A stretch of 64,000 bases of DNA from SURF-33 sp964598885 (lineage in GTDB: Bacteria > Desulfobacterota > Desulfobacteria > Desulfobacterales > Desulfosalsimonadaceae). The DNA lies in contig CAZRES010000005.1 in assembly GCA_964598885.1 (NCBI GenBank), forward strand, positions 1 through 64,000, written 5' to 3'. The stretch's first letter is position 1; each line of letters opens with the position of its first letter. Below the pieces are notes generated by a model that saw only the letters and a program-made list of their open reading frames with translations, did no database searches and had not been told where the DNA came from. This document shows, piece after piece, positions 8,464 to 17,659 of the stretch. The position numbers were made by a program, and so were the translations under genes.

Positions 8464-10260
8464 TCAGTTTGAGGGATACATGGCCTCGATCTTATCATTG
8501 AACATTTCCTGCGCCACGTTCTTTTTGACTTTAAGGGTCGGGGTGAGCATTTTGTTGTCAATGGTGAATTCGGGAACGATGGTCACCTTCTTGATCTGTT
8601 CGAACGAGGCGAACTTCTTGTTCTTTTCCGCCACTTCACTGTTGATCAAGGCCACGATGTCCGGATGGGTGAAAAGATCCTCGTATTTGCTGAAATTGAT
8701 CTCTTTTTCCTTTGCATATTCCTGGATGTTGTCCGGATCCAGGGTGACCAGGGCCGTGAGATATTTGCGTTTGTCGCCGATGACCACCACCTGGTTGATG
8801 TATTTGGAGGTGGCCACATGGCCTTCAATAGCCGCCGGCGCGATGTTTTTGCCGCCGGCGGTAATGATGAGATCTTTTTTACGGCCGGTGATGCGCAAAA
8901 AGTTTTCGGAATCGATTTCCCCCAGGTCGCCCGTGCGGAGCCAGCCGTCCTCGGTGAAGGTTTTGGCGGTTTCTTCGGGCATTTTGTAGTACTCCCGCAT
9001 CACGTTGCGGCCTTTGAACAGAATTTCGCCGTCGTCGGCAATTTTTTGTTCTATGCCGGGTCCGGGAGGACCAACCCAGCCGATGCGGAAATTGTCGATG
9101 CGGTTGATGTTGGTAAAGGAAGTGTTCTCCGTCATGCCCAATCCTTCCAGTACGATCACGCCGGCGCCGATGAAAAATTTGGCGATGCCCGAATCCAGAG
9201 GTGCGGCCCCGCTGATGCAGAAGCGGAGACGGCCGCCCAGTGCCGCGTGCAGTTTGCTGAAGACCAGCTTGGAGGCGATCTTATGTTTGAACGACAGGCC
9301 AAAGGCAGGAGTCTGCTTATTCAGCATGCATTCGGCCATCTGATCACCGATGCCAACGGCCCATTTAAAGATCTTGAGCGCCGCACCACCTTTGGCTTCC
9401 GCGCCGCTGACCACCTTGGAGTAAACTTTTTCATAAATCCGCGGCACGCTCGGAAACCAGTGGGGCTGGGCCTGTTTCAGATCATCCACGATGGTGTCCA
9501 TGCTCCGGGCGAAGTTGGTGGTGGCCCCCACCAGAAGGGTCGCGTAAACGCAGGTCCGGGCAAAAATGTGGGCCAGCGGAAGAAAGAGGAAGGTTTCGTC
9601 GCCGTCCCGGACATCCACGGAGGCTTCCACGGACTGGGACGTGAAGAGCACATTGTCATGGGTAATGACCGCGCCCTTGGGAACGCCGGTGGTACCGGAG
9701 GTGTATACCAGTGTGGCCACGTCCGTGGTGGTGACTTCCTTAATCCTCTGCTGAAGGTCATTTTCGGGGAAGCTTTTGCCGAGTTTCATGAATTCGTCGT
9801 AGCTGATGATCCAGTCGTCGCCTTTATGCGCTCCTTCTAACAAAATGACTTTTCGGATATTGGGAATTTCCGGTCGGATTTCCAGCATCTTGGCCAATTG
9901 ATCTTTGTTCTGGGCGAAAACGACAACCGAGTCAGAGTGGTTGATGATATATTTGCAGTCTTCCGGGAGGTTGGAATGGTAGATGCCCACGGTTGCCGCA
10001 CCGATCATGGCGTTTGCCATATCCACCAGGACCCATTTGTAGCAGGAATAGCTGAGGATAATGACCTTGTCGCCCTTGTTCACGCCCAGGCTGGCCAGAC
10101 TTTTTCCGGCTCCTTTCACCTGTTCGTAAAATTCGAACCAGGTGACCGACTCGGATGTGCCCTCGGCATCCAGAAACCATCGGTGGGAGATGGTATTGGG
10201 TTTTGCGTCAACTGTTTTTTTTAACATCTCATGAATGTTCTGAAACTCTACCATGCGCAT
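8464..10260 (-). CDS. Long-chain fatty acid--CoA ligase (AMP-forming)
   Basis: A 598-residue adenylate-forming enzyme. It activates fatty acids to acyl-CoA through an acyl-AMP intermediate, probably at the inner membrane face. The AMP-binding P-loop YTSGTTGVPKG is at 186-196; the A5-A8 motifs follow as GLGMTENTSF, GWLRTGDLGEID and ITGRKKDLIITAGGKNIAP. The length and the FAA1-like C-terminus fit the long-chain synthetase group. Start: GGGAGG lies 5 bases before the ATG at 10260 and 11 before a second ATG at 10254, so either may be used. The gene ends at a strong hairpin. The neighbouring CoA-transferase/GNAT gene suggests an acyl-CoA-related neighbourhood. Chain-length preference cannot be predicted. 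Confidence 0.92.
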   Translation of the reverse strand: MRMVEFQNIHEMLKKTVDAKPNTISHRWFLDAEGTSESVTWFEFYEQVKGAGKSLASLGVNKGDKVIILSYSCYKWVLVDMANAMIGAATVGIYHSNLPEDCKYIINHSDSVVVFAQNKDQLAKMLEIRPEIPNIRKVILLEGAHKGDDWIISYDEFMKLGKSFPENDLQQRIKEVTTTDVATLVYTSGTTGVPKGAVITHDNVLFTSQSVEASVDVRDGDETFLFLPLAHIFARTCVYATLLVGATTNFARSMDTIVDDLKQAQPHWFPSVPRIYEKVYSKVVSGAEAKGGAALKIFKWAVGIGDQMAECMLNKQTPAFGLSFKHKIASKLVFSKLHAALGGRLRFCISGAAPLDSGIAKFFIGAGVIVLEGLGMTENTSFTNINRIDNFRIGWVGPPGPGIEQKIADDGEILFKGRNVMREYYKMPEETAKTFTEDGWLRTGDLGEIDSENFLRITGRKKDLIITAGGKNIAPAAIEGHVATSKYINQVVVIGDKRKYLTALVTLDPDNIQEYAKEKEINFSKYEDLFTHPDIVALINSEVAEKNKKFASFEQIKKVTIVPEFTIDNKMLTPTLKVKKNVAQEMFNDKIEAMYPSN

Positions 10261-10448
10261 GACTGCCTCCCTGTGTTATGGTTAATATTCCGATAGAACC
10301 TCTATGTGGTGCGTAATATCGAATATGGAAATACTGAGGGATTAAGCTGTATCAAGTTTAATTTTGAATAATTATAAAAAAGGTAAACGAAAGTCAAGTA
10401 GTTTAGGCCCCTTTTGACTTTTTACAACTCGACGATGATGTTGACGAG

Positions 10449-11312
10449 TTACGCATATAGCAGTCCGGCATACCCCACAAAGGAATCGCCCGGATTTTTT
10501 TCATAACTGGAACTATATCCCACCAGGTGTGCCGATGTGGCGCCCAGTGATTTGGAAGCGGTGATTGCGGCGGCCGCCGCGCCGGCGCAGCAGGCGTTAT
10601 GGCTGGAAAGACCTTCATGAATCACGCCGGCGGCGTCCATGTCTTTCATGTGTTCCATGATGATACGATCGTTGTTGTCTTTTACCCAGTCAAAACCTTT
10701 TTCTCCCGGCCCGGCGGGCGCAAAACCGTAGTTGGGACCGTAATGTGTCAAATCCGTTGATCCAATAATTTTAATTTTTAAATTCAGATCGTTGGCTATA
10801 TTTACAACCGCCTCCGCCAGTTCAAGGGTGGCGGTTGTCGGTGGGGGACCGATGGGCAGAAGGCGGCTGTCGGGAAAGAAATATTTAACAAACGGAAGTT
10901 GCAGTTCGATGGTGTTATCCTGGCTGAAGCGGGCCGGCGTTTCGATGTGGAACGGAAATTTTTTAATGAGTTGCCCGGCCATGTCGACGGCAATGTCAAG
11001 ATCGCCGAAAGGCGTTTCCCAAGCCCCCTCGGCCATGATGATATTGGGCGAATCCGGGGCAAGGTGCATGCCGAACGCCACAATAACATCCGGAGATTCC
11101 GACGATTTGGCGGCCTGCATGGCGGCGATCACGTTGCAGGCCAGGCTGCCGGAAAAATGCCAGCCGGCATGGGGAACGATGCCGCCGACAAACGGTTTTT
11201 CAGGCATGACGCGAAAGCGCTTGTCGCTTAAGAATTTCTGGATTTCCTTTTCGCAATCAGAAGCGCCGGCTGGATACCAGCTACCGGCGAACAGGGCTTG
11301 TCGGGTATTCAT
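10449..11312 (-). CDS. MEMO1 family protein (AmmeMemoRadiSam system protein B)
   Basis: A 287-residue MEMO-type protein related to extradiol dioxygenases. The three residues that bind metal in human MEMO1 (His49, His81, Cys244) correspond to His48 in VPHAGWHFSG, His83 in FGMHLAPD, and Cys241/Cys242 in HNACCAGA. The TDLTHYGPNYGF block is also conserved. A strong Shine-Dalgarno (AAGGAGG) precedes the ATG. In many bacteria this protein is encoded beside an AMMECR1 protein and a radical SAM enzyme, and the three are thought to act together; neither partner is in this window. The biochemical role is unknown. The 3' side carries an imperfect inverted repeat (AAAGTCAA/TTGACTTT, 10390-10421) that might terminate transcription. 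Confidence 0.88.
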   Translation of the reverse strand: MNTRQALFAGSWYPAGASDCEKEIQKFLSDKRFRVMPEKPFVGGIVPHAGWHFSGSLACNVIAAMQAAKSSESPDVIVAFGMHLAPDSPNIIMAEGAWETPFGDLDIAVDMAGQLIKKFPFHIETPARFSQDNTIELQLPFVKYFFPDSRLLPIGPPPTTATLELAEAVVNIANDLNLKIKIIGSTDLTHYGPNYGFAPAGPGEKGFDWVKDNNDRIIMEHMKDMDAAGVIHEGLSSHNACCAGAAAAAITASKSLGATSAHLVGYSSSYEKNPGDSFVGYAGLLYA

Positions 11313-11387
11313 GACGACCTCCTTATTCCAGTTCGCATTACGCGGTATCTGCTTTGGATTATTTTATTTTCTGATTTTCCGCCGTTT

Positions 11388-12569
11388 TTATGTAAAATGT
11401 CCCATCGCTTTTTCAAATGCCGGCATGGCGTCGGTGATGACCGCATCATCAACGCAAAACGCCAGTCGAAAGTGCCCGGGGCCGCCGAAGCCGGACCCCG
11501 GAACCGCCAGAATCAGTTCTTCCTGAAGGGCCTTGACGAACTCCACGTCATCGGGGATCGGCGATTTGGGAAAGAGATAGAACGCACCGGCGGGCTTGAT
11601 AAATTCATAACCGATCTTTTCAAGGCCGGTGCAGAGAAGTTCCCGTTTGCGGGCGTATTGAGCGATATCGCCGGATAGCCCCTGCACGGCGGCCACCACG
11701 CGTTGCATCAGGGCCGGGGCATTGACGAATCCGAGAATCCGGTTGGCCAGGCTCATGCCGCCGATCAGTTCGTTTCGATGGGTCGCTTCCGGGTTGACGG
11801 CGATATAACCGATCCGCTCCCCGGGAATGGACAGGTCCTTTGAATAGGAAGTGGTAATGATGCTGTCCGGATAAGCGGCGAATATGGAAGGAACCCGGGT
11901 GTGGTCGTAAATGATTTTGCGGTAGGGTTCATCCGATATCAGGTAGATGTTGCGGGAAAATCGCCGGCTTTTGGAGGCCAACAGCGTCCCCAGTTCCGTA
12001 AGGTTTTCCTCCGGATAGACCTGACCGGTCGGATTGTTGGGAGAGTTGATGAGCACCGCCTTGACATCAGGGGTCAGGGCCTGATCGATGGCGTCGACAT
12101 TTAAGGTAAAATCCGGATTGGTGGCCGCGGTTTTGAGGCTTCCGCCGTGGTTGTCCGCATAGAAACCGTATTCCACAAAATAGGGTGCGGGCGTGAGTAT
12201 CGCATCTCCGGGATCGAGAACGGTTTTCAAAATAACATTCAATCCGCCGGCCGCGCCGCAGGTCATGATGATGTCGTTTTCGGTTACTTCCGCCTGCTGT
12301 TCGCCGGATACAAAATCCGCCACGGCTTTCCGGACAAAGGGATATCCCGTATTCGGCATATAGGCATGCCAGCCGGCTGCTTCCTTTTCGGCGTTTTCCC
12401 TGAGGGCGTGCCGGAAGGCCGGCGGTGGATTGATATTGGGATTGCCGAGACTGAAATCATAGACATTGCCGGCACCGTGAATGGCCTTGAGCCGGGCGCC
12501 TTCCTCGAACATTTTGCGAATCCAGGACGCCTTTGTGATAAAGGAATCAATTTTTTTGGAAATAGTCAT
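11388..12569 (-). CDS. Pyridoxal-phosphate-dependent aminotransferase, class I/II
   Basis: A 393-residue fold-type I aminotransferase. FSLGNPNINPP opens the substrate-binding N-terminus, NSPNNPTGQVYP holds the cofactor-binding asparagine, ISDEPYRKI the pyridine-binding aspartate, and SYSKDLSIPGERIGY the Schiff-base lysine. The family moves amino groups between amino acids and 2-oxo acids; aspartate or aromatic substrates are likely, but specificity cannot be fixed from sequence. The start codon lies one base past the stop of the upstream NifU-like gene, so the two are almost certainly cotranscribed and translation may be coupled, since no strong separate Shine-Dalgarno is visible. Confidence 0.9.
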   Translation of the reverse strand: MTISKKIDSFITKASWIRKMFEEGARLKAIHGAGNVYDFSLGNPNINPPPAFRHALRENAEKEAAGWHAYMPNTGYPFVRKAVADFVSGEQQAEVTENDIIMTCGAAGGLNVILKTVLDPGDAILTPAPYFVEYGFYADNHGGSLKTAATNPDFTLNVDAIDQALTPDVKAVLINSPNNPTGQVYPEENLTELGTLLASKSRRFSRNIYLISDEPYRKIIYDHTRVPSIFAAYPDSIITTSYSKDLSIPGERIGYIAVNPEATHRNELIGGMSLANRILGFVNAPALMQRVVAAVQGLSGDIAQYARKRELLCTGLEKIGYEFIKPAGAFYLFPKSPIPDDVEFVKALQEELILAVPGSGFGGPGHFRLAFCVDDAVITDAMPAFEKAMGHFT

Positions 12570-12570
12570 T

Positions 12571-12789
12571 TTATGCCTGTTCCACTGATTTGACTTCCGG
12601 AATTTCCTGCTTTAACAGCCGTTCAATCCCGTTTTTAAGGGTCATCTGGGACATGGGGCACCCGGCGCAGGCTCCCTGAAGACGGACTTTCACCACTCCG
12701 TCCAATACATCGATGAGTTCCACGTCGCCGCCGTCGGCTTGCAAAGACGGCCGGATCTTTTCCAAAACCTGTTGCACGCGCTCTTTCAT
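12571..12789 (-). CDS. NifU-like C-terminal domain Fe-S scaffold protein
   Basis: A 72-residue protein consisting only of the NifU C-terminal domain: VLEKIRPSLQADGGDVELIDV, then GACAGCPMSQMTLKNGIE, where the CxxC pair holds a transient 4Fe-4S cluster for delivery to apoproteins. The open frame extends further upstream to 12885, but AAGGAG with an ideal spacing precedes the ATG at 12789, which also matches the domain start; the longer version is rejected. The gene is followed immediately by an aminotransferase on the same strand. Confidence 0.93.
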   Translation of the reverse strand: MKERVQQVLEKIRPSLQADGGDVELIDVLDGVVKVRLQGACAGCPMSQMTLKNGIERLLKQEIPEVKSVEQA

Positions 12790-12891
12790 GATCACTCCTT
12801 GACAGTTTGAATTAAAAAAATGAAATTCGAGGTTTTTTGGTCGTTGTTTTCTATATCCCATACGATGAAATCTTAGATAATGCAAATAATT

Positions 12892-14034
12892 TCAATCGTC
12901 ATCGGCCGCAGCCACCCTGTCCGGGTCCTGGCGATGGTAAAACGCGGACCGGAAGTCTTCAAATCGGTCCGCGGTGATGGCGGCGCGCATTTCCGTCATG
13001 AGGCCCAGGTAATAATGAAGATTGTGGATCGTGTTCAACCGGTATGACAGGAGTTCCCGGCAGCGGTAGAGATGGTGCAGGTAGGCCCTGGAAAACTGTC
13101 GGCATGTCAGGCACCCGCACGCCGGGTCCAGGGGCCCGGTATCGTTTCGAAAGCGGGCGTTGCTGATATTGAACGCGCCGGAGGCGGTGAAAAGCTGTCC
13201 GTTTCTCGCGTTTCGGGTAGGCATGACGCAGTCGAACATGTCGGCGCCCATGGCGACAAGCTCCACCAGATCCGCGGGCGTGCCCACGCCCATGACGTAG
13301 CGGGGTTTTTCCGGCGGCAGCAGAGGAAGGGTCGCCTCGGCCGTGGCCAGCATCAGATCCTTGGGCTCGCCCACGCTCAGACCGCCCACGGCGTATCCGG
13401 GAAACCCGATTTCGCAGAGTTCTTCGAGGGATCTTCGGCGGAGCGCCGGAAACATGCCGCCCTGGACGATGCCGAAGAGGACATTCTTTTTATTATCCGT
13501 TTTTTCCCAGGCCTGCTTGCAACGTCGGGCCCACCGGGTGGTAAGGGCCACGGCCTTTTCGGCGGTTTCGGCGTCGGCGGGATAGGGGATGCATTCATCC
13601 AGACACATGATGATGTCGGCTCCGAGATCGGTCTGGATGGACACGGCATCCTCCGGCGTGATCTCATGCCGGGAACCGTCGATGTGGGATTGAAATTCGA
13701 ATCCGTTTTCCGTGATTTTTGCTATTTTGGCCAGCGAAAAGATCTGGAAGCCGCCGCTGTCGGTGAGAATGGGGCCGTCCCAGTTCATGAACCGGTGAAG
13801 CCCCGAAAACAGACGGATGACCTCCCGGCCGGGCCGCAGGTAAAGATGATAGGTATTGCCCAGGATGATGGTTGCGCCACAAGTCCTGAGTTCATCCGGG
13901 GTTATGGCCTTGACGGTGCCGGCTGTTCCCACGGGCATGAACACCGGCGTGGCGATATCGCCCCGGCCGGTCCGCAGTATCCCGGCCCGCGCCCGGGTCC
14001 GGGTTGATGCGGCGATGACTTCAAAATTAAGCAT
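12892..14034 (-). CDS. tgt: tRNA-guanine(34) transglycosylase (queuine tRNA-ribosyltransferase)
   Basis: A 380-residue enzyme that exchanges guanine-34 in Asp/Asn/His/Tyr tRNAs for preQ1. It contains the active-site motif ILTDSGGFQIFSL, the substrate-recognition GYAVGGLSVGEP, the MPTRNARNG nucleophile region, and the zinc site CGCLTCRQFSRAYLHHL near residue 310-330. Length is normal for bacterial Tgt. It is followed on the same strand, 11 bases away, by queA coming from upstream, so the two queuosine steps form one transcription unit in the order queA-tgt. Confidence 0.97.
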   Translation of the reverse strand: MLNFEVIAASTRTRARAGILRTGRGDIATPVFMPVGTAGTVKAITPDELRTCGATIILGNTYHLYLRPGREVIRLFSGLHRFMNWDGPILTDSGGFQIFSLAKIAKITENGFEFQSHIDGSRHEITPEDAVSIQTDLGADIIMCLDECIPYPADAETAEKAVALTTRWARRCKQAWEKTDNKKNVLFGIVQGGMFPALRRRSLEELCEIGFPGYAVGGLSVGEPKDLMLATAEATLPLLPPEKPRYVMGVGTPADLVELVAMGADMFDCVMPTRNARNGQLFTASGAFNISNARFRNDTGPLDPACGCLTCRQFSRAYLHHLYRCRELLSYRLNTIHNLHYYLGLMTEMRAAITADRFEDFRSAFYHRQDPDRVAAADDD

Positions 14035-14045
14035 GATGTGCCTTT

Positions 14046-15125
14046 CTATCTGATCAGCATGGCGTCGCCGTAACTGTAAAAACGATATTGGTTTTCAATG
14101 GCCTCCTGGTAGGCATTGAGGATCCGCTCCCGGCCGGCAAACGCCGATACCAGCATCAGCAGAGTGGATTTCGGCAGATGAAAATTGGTGATCATGGCAT
14201 CGATGATATTAAATTCGTATCCGGGATAGATAAACAAATCGCATTCGCCGGCGCCGGCCGCCACCAGGCCGTTTCGATCCGCCGCGTATTCCAGGGTTCG
14301 TACCGTGGTGGTTCCCACGGCGATGATCCGCCGGCCGGAGGTCCGGGCCGCATTGATTGCGTCTGCCGTTTCCGGGGAGATGAAATAGCGTTCCGTGTGG
14401 ATGCGATGGTCCCGGATATCTTCAACCTTGACCGGCGCGAAGGTGCCGTATCCCACGTGAAGGGTAATGGTGGCGATTTCAATCCCTTTTTGCTTAAGAC
14501 GCTCCAGAAGCTCCCATGTGAAATGAAGTCCGGCCGTGGGGGCCGCCACAGCACCGGTTCGGGCGGCATAAACGGTTTGATAGGCCGTGTGGTCGTCGTC
14601 GGAATCTTCATTTAACAGACCGTCTTTACGGCGGGAACGCCGGATATAGGGTGGAAGCGGCATTTTTCCGATGCGATCCAGCACGTTTTCAAATGGTTGT
14701 TCACATATAAATGCAATGGAGAAGGTTTTTTCAAAGGCATCGATGACCACAGCTTTCAGGTCCGGCCCGAAATCAAGGCGCATGCCGGGTTTCGGGGCCT
14801 TGGACGCTCGGACCAGACACTCGCACACCACCCGTTTTACGGGAATAAACGATTCCTGCCGTTCCGAAAAAGCAAGGATCAGCACTTCGATTTTACCGCC
14901 GGTTTCCTTTTGCCCGAACAGCCGGGCCGGCATTACGCGCGTGTCGTTGATCACCAGCAGATCCGACGGGGTGAAAAAATGTTCCACATCGGTGAAAATG
15001 CCATGGGAAACTGCGCCGTCGGACCGGTTCAATACCAGCAGGCGGGACCGGTCTCTCTGCTGCACCGGGGTCTGGGCGATCAGATGTTCGGGAAGATGAT
15101 AGTCAAAATCGTTCAGCGCAAACAT
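14046..15125 (-). CDS. queA: S-adenosylmethionine:tRNA ribosyltransferase-isomerase
   Basis: A 359-residue QueA, which transfers the ribosyl group of SAM to preQ1-tRNA to form epoxyqueuosine. Signature blocks: LPEHLIAQTPVQQRDRSRLL at the start, INDTRVMPARL, PLPPYIRR, YQTVYAARTGAVAAPTAGLHF and TNFHLPKSTLLMLVSAFAG. The frame is open to 15239, but the extra 38 residues are unlike the family; the ATG at 15125 gives the standard MFALNDFDYHLPE start. It lies just upstream of tgt on the same strand. Confidence 0.96.
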   Translation of the reverse strand: MFALNDFDYHLPEHLIAQTPVQQRDRSRLLVLNRSDGAVSHGIFTDVEHFFTPSDLLVINDTRVMPARLFGQKETGGKIEVLILAFSERQESFIPVKRVVCECLVRASKAPKPGMRLDFGPDLKAVVIDAFEKTFSIAFICEQPFENVLDRIGKMPLPPYIRRSRRKDGLLNEDSDDDHTAYQTVYAARTGAVAAPTAGLHFTWELLERLKQKGIEIATITLHVGYGTFAPVKVEDIRDHRIHTERYFISPETADAINAARTSGRRIIAVGTTTVRTLEYAADRNGLVAAGAGECDLFIYPGYEFNIIDAMITNFHLPKSTLLMLVSAFAGRERILNAYQEAIENQYRFYSYGDAMLIR

Positions 15126-15165
15126 CGGGTCACCGGTTGAATCGTTGTTGGGGAAAAAGAAGGCA

Positions 15166-15351
15166 TCAGGATTTGCCGATATAAACCAGAACCAGTCCGG
15201 CCAGCATGAGTCCGAACCCGAATTTGCGCAGGGAATCATCGGGCATTTCCAAAACCATCCGCATCATGGACTTCATCCGGTCTGGAAATCCGAAATACGG
15301 CAGGCCCTCGATGATCATGACCATGCCGATGACGCACAGAAAAAATTTCAT
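15166..15351 (-). CDS. DUF2065 family small membrane protein
   Basis: A 61-residue protein with two predicted membrane helices: MKFFLCVIGMVMIIEGLPYF at the start and FGFGLMLAGLVLVYIG at the end, joined by a short polar segment (PDRMKSMMRMVLEMPDDS). This is the DUF2065 (YjeT-like) layout. AAGGAG about 10 bases upstream fixes the start at 15351; the longer reading to 15546 is not supported. It sits 40 bases before queA on the same strand. DUF2065 proteins often lie near hflKC or purA in other bacteria; the function is unknown. Confidence 0.85.
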   Translation of the reverse strand: MKFFLCVIGMVMIIEGLPYFGFPDRMKSMMRMVLEMPDDSLRKFGFGLMLAGLVLVYIGKS

Positions 15352-15568
15352 TTGCAATCTGCTCCTTGCCAAAGTTTCCAACACACATATAGTTGTCGTC
15401 GGGTTTTTGTCAAAAGAAAATAGCGCGTTTTCCGATGCGGAATCGGTAGCGGCGATATGTGGTTGAATGTTTCCGGCACCCATGGAAACAAATAAATAAG
15501 GCTTGACGATCCTGCGGAAATAATAGCATAAAAATCTGGAAAACACGTCAGATGATAAGGATGGTTAA

Positions 15569-16999
15569 ATGGAATTTGAACCGGTCATCGGGCTGGAAGT
15601 TCATGCCCAGCTGAAAACCCGAACCAAGATTTTCTGCGGCTGCGACACGACCTTCGGAGCGCCGCCCAACACCCATGTCTGCCCGGTTTGTCTGGGCATG
15701 CCGGGCGTGCTGCCGGTGCTCAACCGTACGGTGGTGGAATACGCCATGAAAATGGCTCTGGCAACCCACTGCGACATTGCCTCTAAAAGCCGGTTTGCCC
15801 GCAAGAACTATTTTTATCCGGACCTGCCCAAGGGATACCAGATTTCTCAGTATGAGCTGCCCATCGCCGAGGGCGGCTATGTCGAAATCGACACGGAAGA
15901 TGGAAATCGCCGGAAAATCGGCCTGACCCGGATCCACATGGAAGAAGACGCCGGCAAGCTGATCCATGATCCAAACCGTCCCCACAGTCTTGTGGACTTA
16001 AACCGCACCGGGGTTCCCCTCATTGAGATCGTTTCCGAACCGGACCTTCGTTCACCGGCAGAAGCCGGCGCTTATCTTCGCCAGCTCCGGGCCATCCTCC
16101 GGTACCTTGACATCAGCGACGGCAACATGGAAGAAGGAAGTTTCCGCTGCGACGCCAATGTGTCGGTCCGTCCCGCCGGCTCCCATACCCTCGGTACCCG
16201 CACGGAAGTCAAAAACATCAATTCCTTCAAGTTCGTGGAAAGCGCCCTGGCCTATGAGATCAAACGCCAGATTGCCATCCTGGAAGACGGCGGCAGCATC
16301 GTCCAGGAAACCCGCCTCTGGGATACCGGTCGTCAGCGCACGGTCTCCATGCGGGGAAAGGAAGAGGCCCATGATTACCGGTATTTTCCCGATCCCGACC
16401 TGGTGCCGCTGGTCATCGATGCGGAATGGATCGAAATCATGCGCAAGACCCTTCCGGAAATGCCCCAGACCCGCAAGGACCGCTTTGTGAAGGATTTCGG
16501 CCTGCCGAAGCATGACGCGGAAATCCTGACCTCTGCAAAGGAACTGGCCGATTATTTCGAAGCGTGCGTTGGAATGATCAAGGCCCCCAAGCTGGTCAGC
16601 AACTGGATCATGGGTCCCCTGCTGGCCCTGCTCAATGCCCAAGGCAAGTCCATTGCCGAAACGCCGGTAAGTTCCGACGCCCTGGCGGCCCTGCTGTCGC
16701 TGGTGGCAGACGCCACTATCAGCGGCAAGATCGCCAAAACCGTTTTCGACGAAATGGTTAAAACCGGTGAACCGCCTGAAATCATTGTCAAACGCAAGGG
16801 CATGGTGCAGGTGACCGATGAGGGCGCCCTTGAGGCGGTGGTAGAGGCAGTGCTGACCGCCTCGCCCGCCGAGGTGGAGGGTTATCGTGGCGGAAAGACC
16901 AAATTGCTGGGGTTTTTTGTGGGTCAGGTTATGAAGGAGACTAAGGGCAAGGCCAATCCGCAGATCGTCAACAAGCTGTTGAAAGATAAGCTGGGTTGA
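15569..16999 (+). CDS. gatB: Asp-tRNA(Asn)/Glu-tRNA(Gln) amidotransferase subunit B
   Basis: A 476-residue GatB of standard length. It begins EFEPVIGLEVHAQLKTRTKIFCGC, has the zinc-binding CxxC-type pairs (FCGCDTTFG and HVCPVCLGMPG), then DLNRTGVPLIEIVSEPD, EGSFRCDANVSVRP and DYRYFPDPDLVPL, and the C-terminal YqeY-like tail ending KANPQIVNKLLKDKLG. In the GatCAB complex GatB carries the kinase/transamidation site that converts Glu-tRNA(Gln) or Asp-tRNA(Asn) to the amide form. An AAGGATGG Shine-Dalgarno precedes the ATG. gatC and gatA are not beside it. Confidence 0.97.
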   Translation: MEFEPVIGLEVHAQLKTRTKIFCGCDTTFGAPPNTHVCPVCLGMPGVLPVLNRTVVEYAMKMALATHCDIASKSRFARKNYFYPDLPKGYQISQYELPIAEGGYVEIDTEDGNRRKIGLTRIHMEEDAGKLIHDPNRPHSLVDLNRTGVPLIEIVSEPDLRSPAEAGAYLRQLRAILRYLDISDGNMEEGSFRCDANVSVRPAGSHTLGTRTEVKNINSFKFVESALAYEIKRQIAILEDGGSIVQETRLWDTGRQRTVSMRGKEEAHDYRYFPDPDLVPLVIDAEWIEIMRKTLPEMPQTRKDRFVKDFGLPKHDAEILTSAKELADYFEACVGMIKAPKLVSNWIMGPLLALLNAQGKSIAETPVSSDALAALLSLVADATISGKIAKTVFDEMVKTGEPPEIIVKRKGMVQVTDEGALEAVVEAVLTASPAEVEGYRGGKTKLLGFFVGQVMKETKGKANPQIVNKLLKDKLG

Positions 17000-17032
17000 T
17001 CTTTTGCCGGACCCTCTAGAGATAAAGCATTA

Positions 17033-17659
17033 TCAAAAAAGCGGTTGCCGGGGATTGTAAATCAGCCCGCCGCCGGCCGCGTAATCCTTGAGTACGGATG
17101 CGGCTTCGAAACGCAGTACATCCCGGGTGACCCCAATTCCCCGATCGGCCAGGGCGCCGATCCAATCCGCCGGTTTGGGCCCTTCGTCAAATCCCACGGC
17201 CGCCGCGTCTTCCGCTCTGGCCCCGCAGACCAGCCGCCGAACGCCGGACCATGGAATCGCGCCGAAACACATGGCGCAGGGCTCCGATGAGGAGACCAGT
17301 TCAAAATCCCGCCTGCCGCCGTCGCTGATATCATATCGGCCCAGCATTTGCTGCGCCATGATCAACGCCGTGATTTCGGCATGCAGCACGGAGCAGTTGG
17401 CCGGGATCACGAGATTGACCCCTACGGCCGTGAGATCTCCGGCCACATCGAATATGGCGGCTCCGAACGGTCCGGCCATTGCATCATGGGCGATATTCTG
17501 ACGGGCCAGACCGATGACCAGGCGCATTCGGTCTTTGCTGGTGGGAAATGCCGAGGGTTGCCGGATTAAAAAATCATGCACCCATTCGGGGAGTCTGAAA
17601 GTAAAAGGGGAAAGAATCATTTCGGCGGAATCCATGTGCCCGGGGTTCAGAACCGGCAT
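17033..17659 (-). CDS. Cytidine/deoxycytidylate deaminase family nucleoside deaminase
   Basis: A 208-residue zinc-dependent deaminase. The zinc and catalytic motifs are HAEITAL and SSEPCAMCFGAI, in the spacing used by guanine deaminases and tRNA adenosine deaminases. It is longer than TadA, with an N-terminal extension (DFLIRQPSAFPTSKDRMRLVIGLA) and a C-terminal tail (GVTRDVLRFEAASVLKDYAA), which fits the GuaD-like group better than TadA. The substrate is not certain. Its start overlaps the end of the upstream L,D-transpeptidase gene by 13 bases, so the two are cotranscribed. Confidence 0.85.
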   Translation of the reverse strand: MPVLNPGHMDSAEMILSPFTFRLPEWVHDFLIRQPSAFPTSKDRMRLVIGLARQNIAHDAMAGPFGAAIFDVAGDLTAVGVNLVIPANCSVLHAEITALIMAQQMLGRYDISDGGRRDFELVSSSEPCAMCFGAIPWSGVRRLVCGARAEDAAAVGFDEGPKPADWIGALADRGIGVTRDVLRFEAASVLKDYAAGGGLIYNPRQPLF

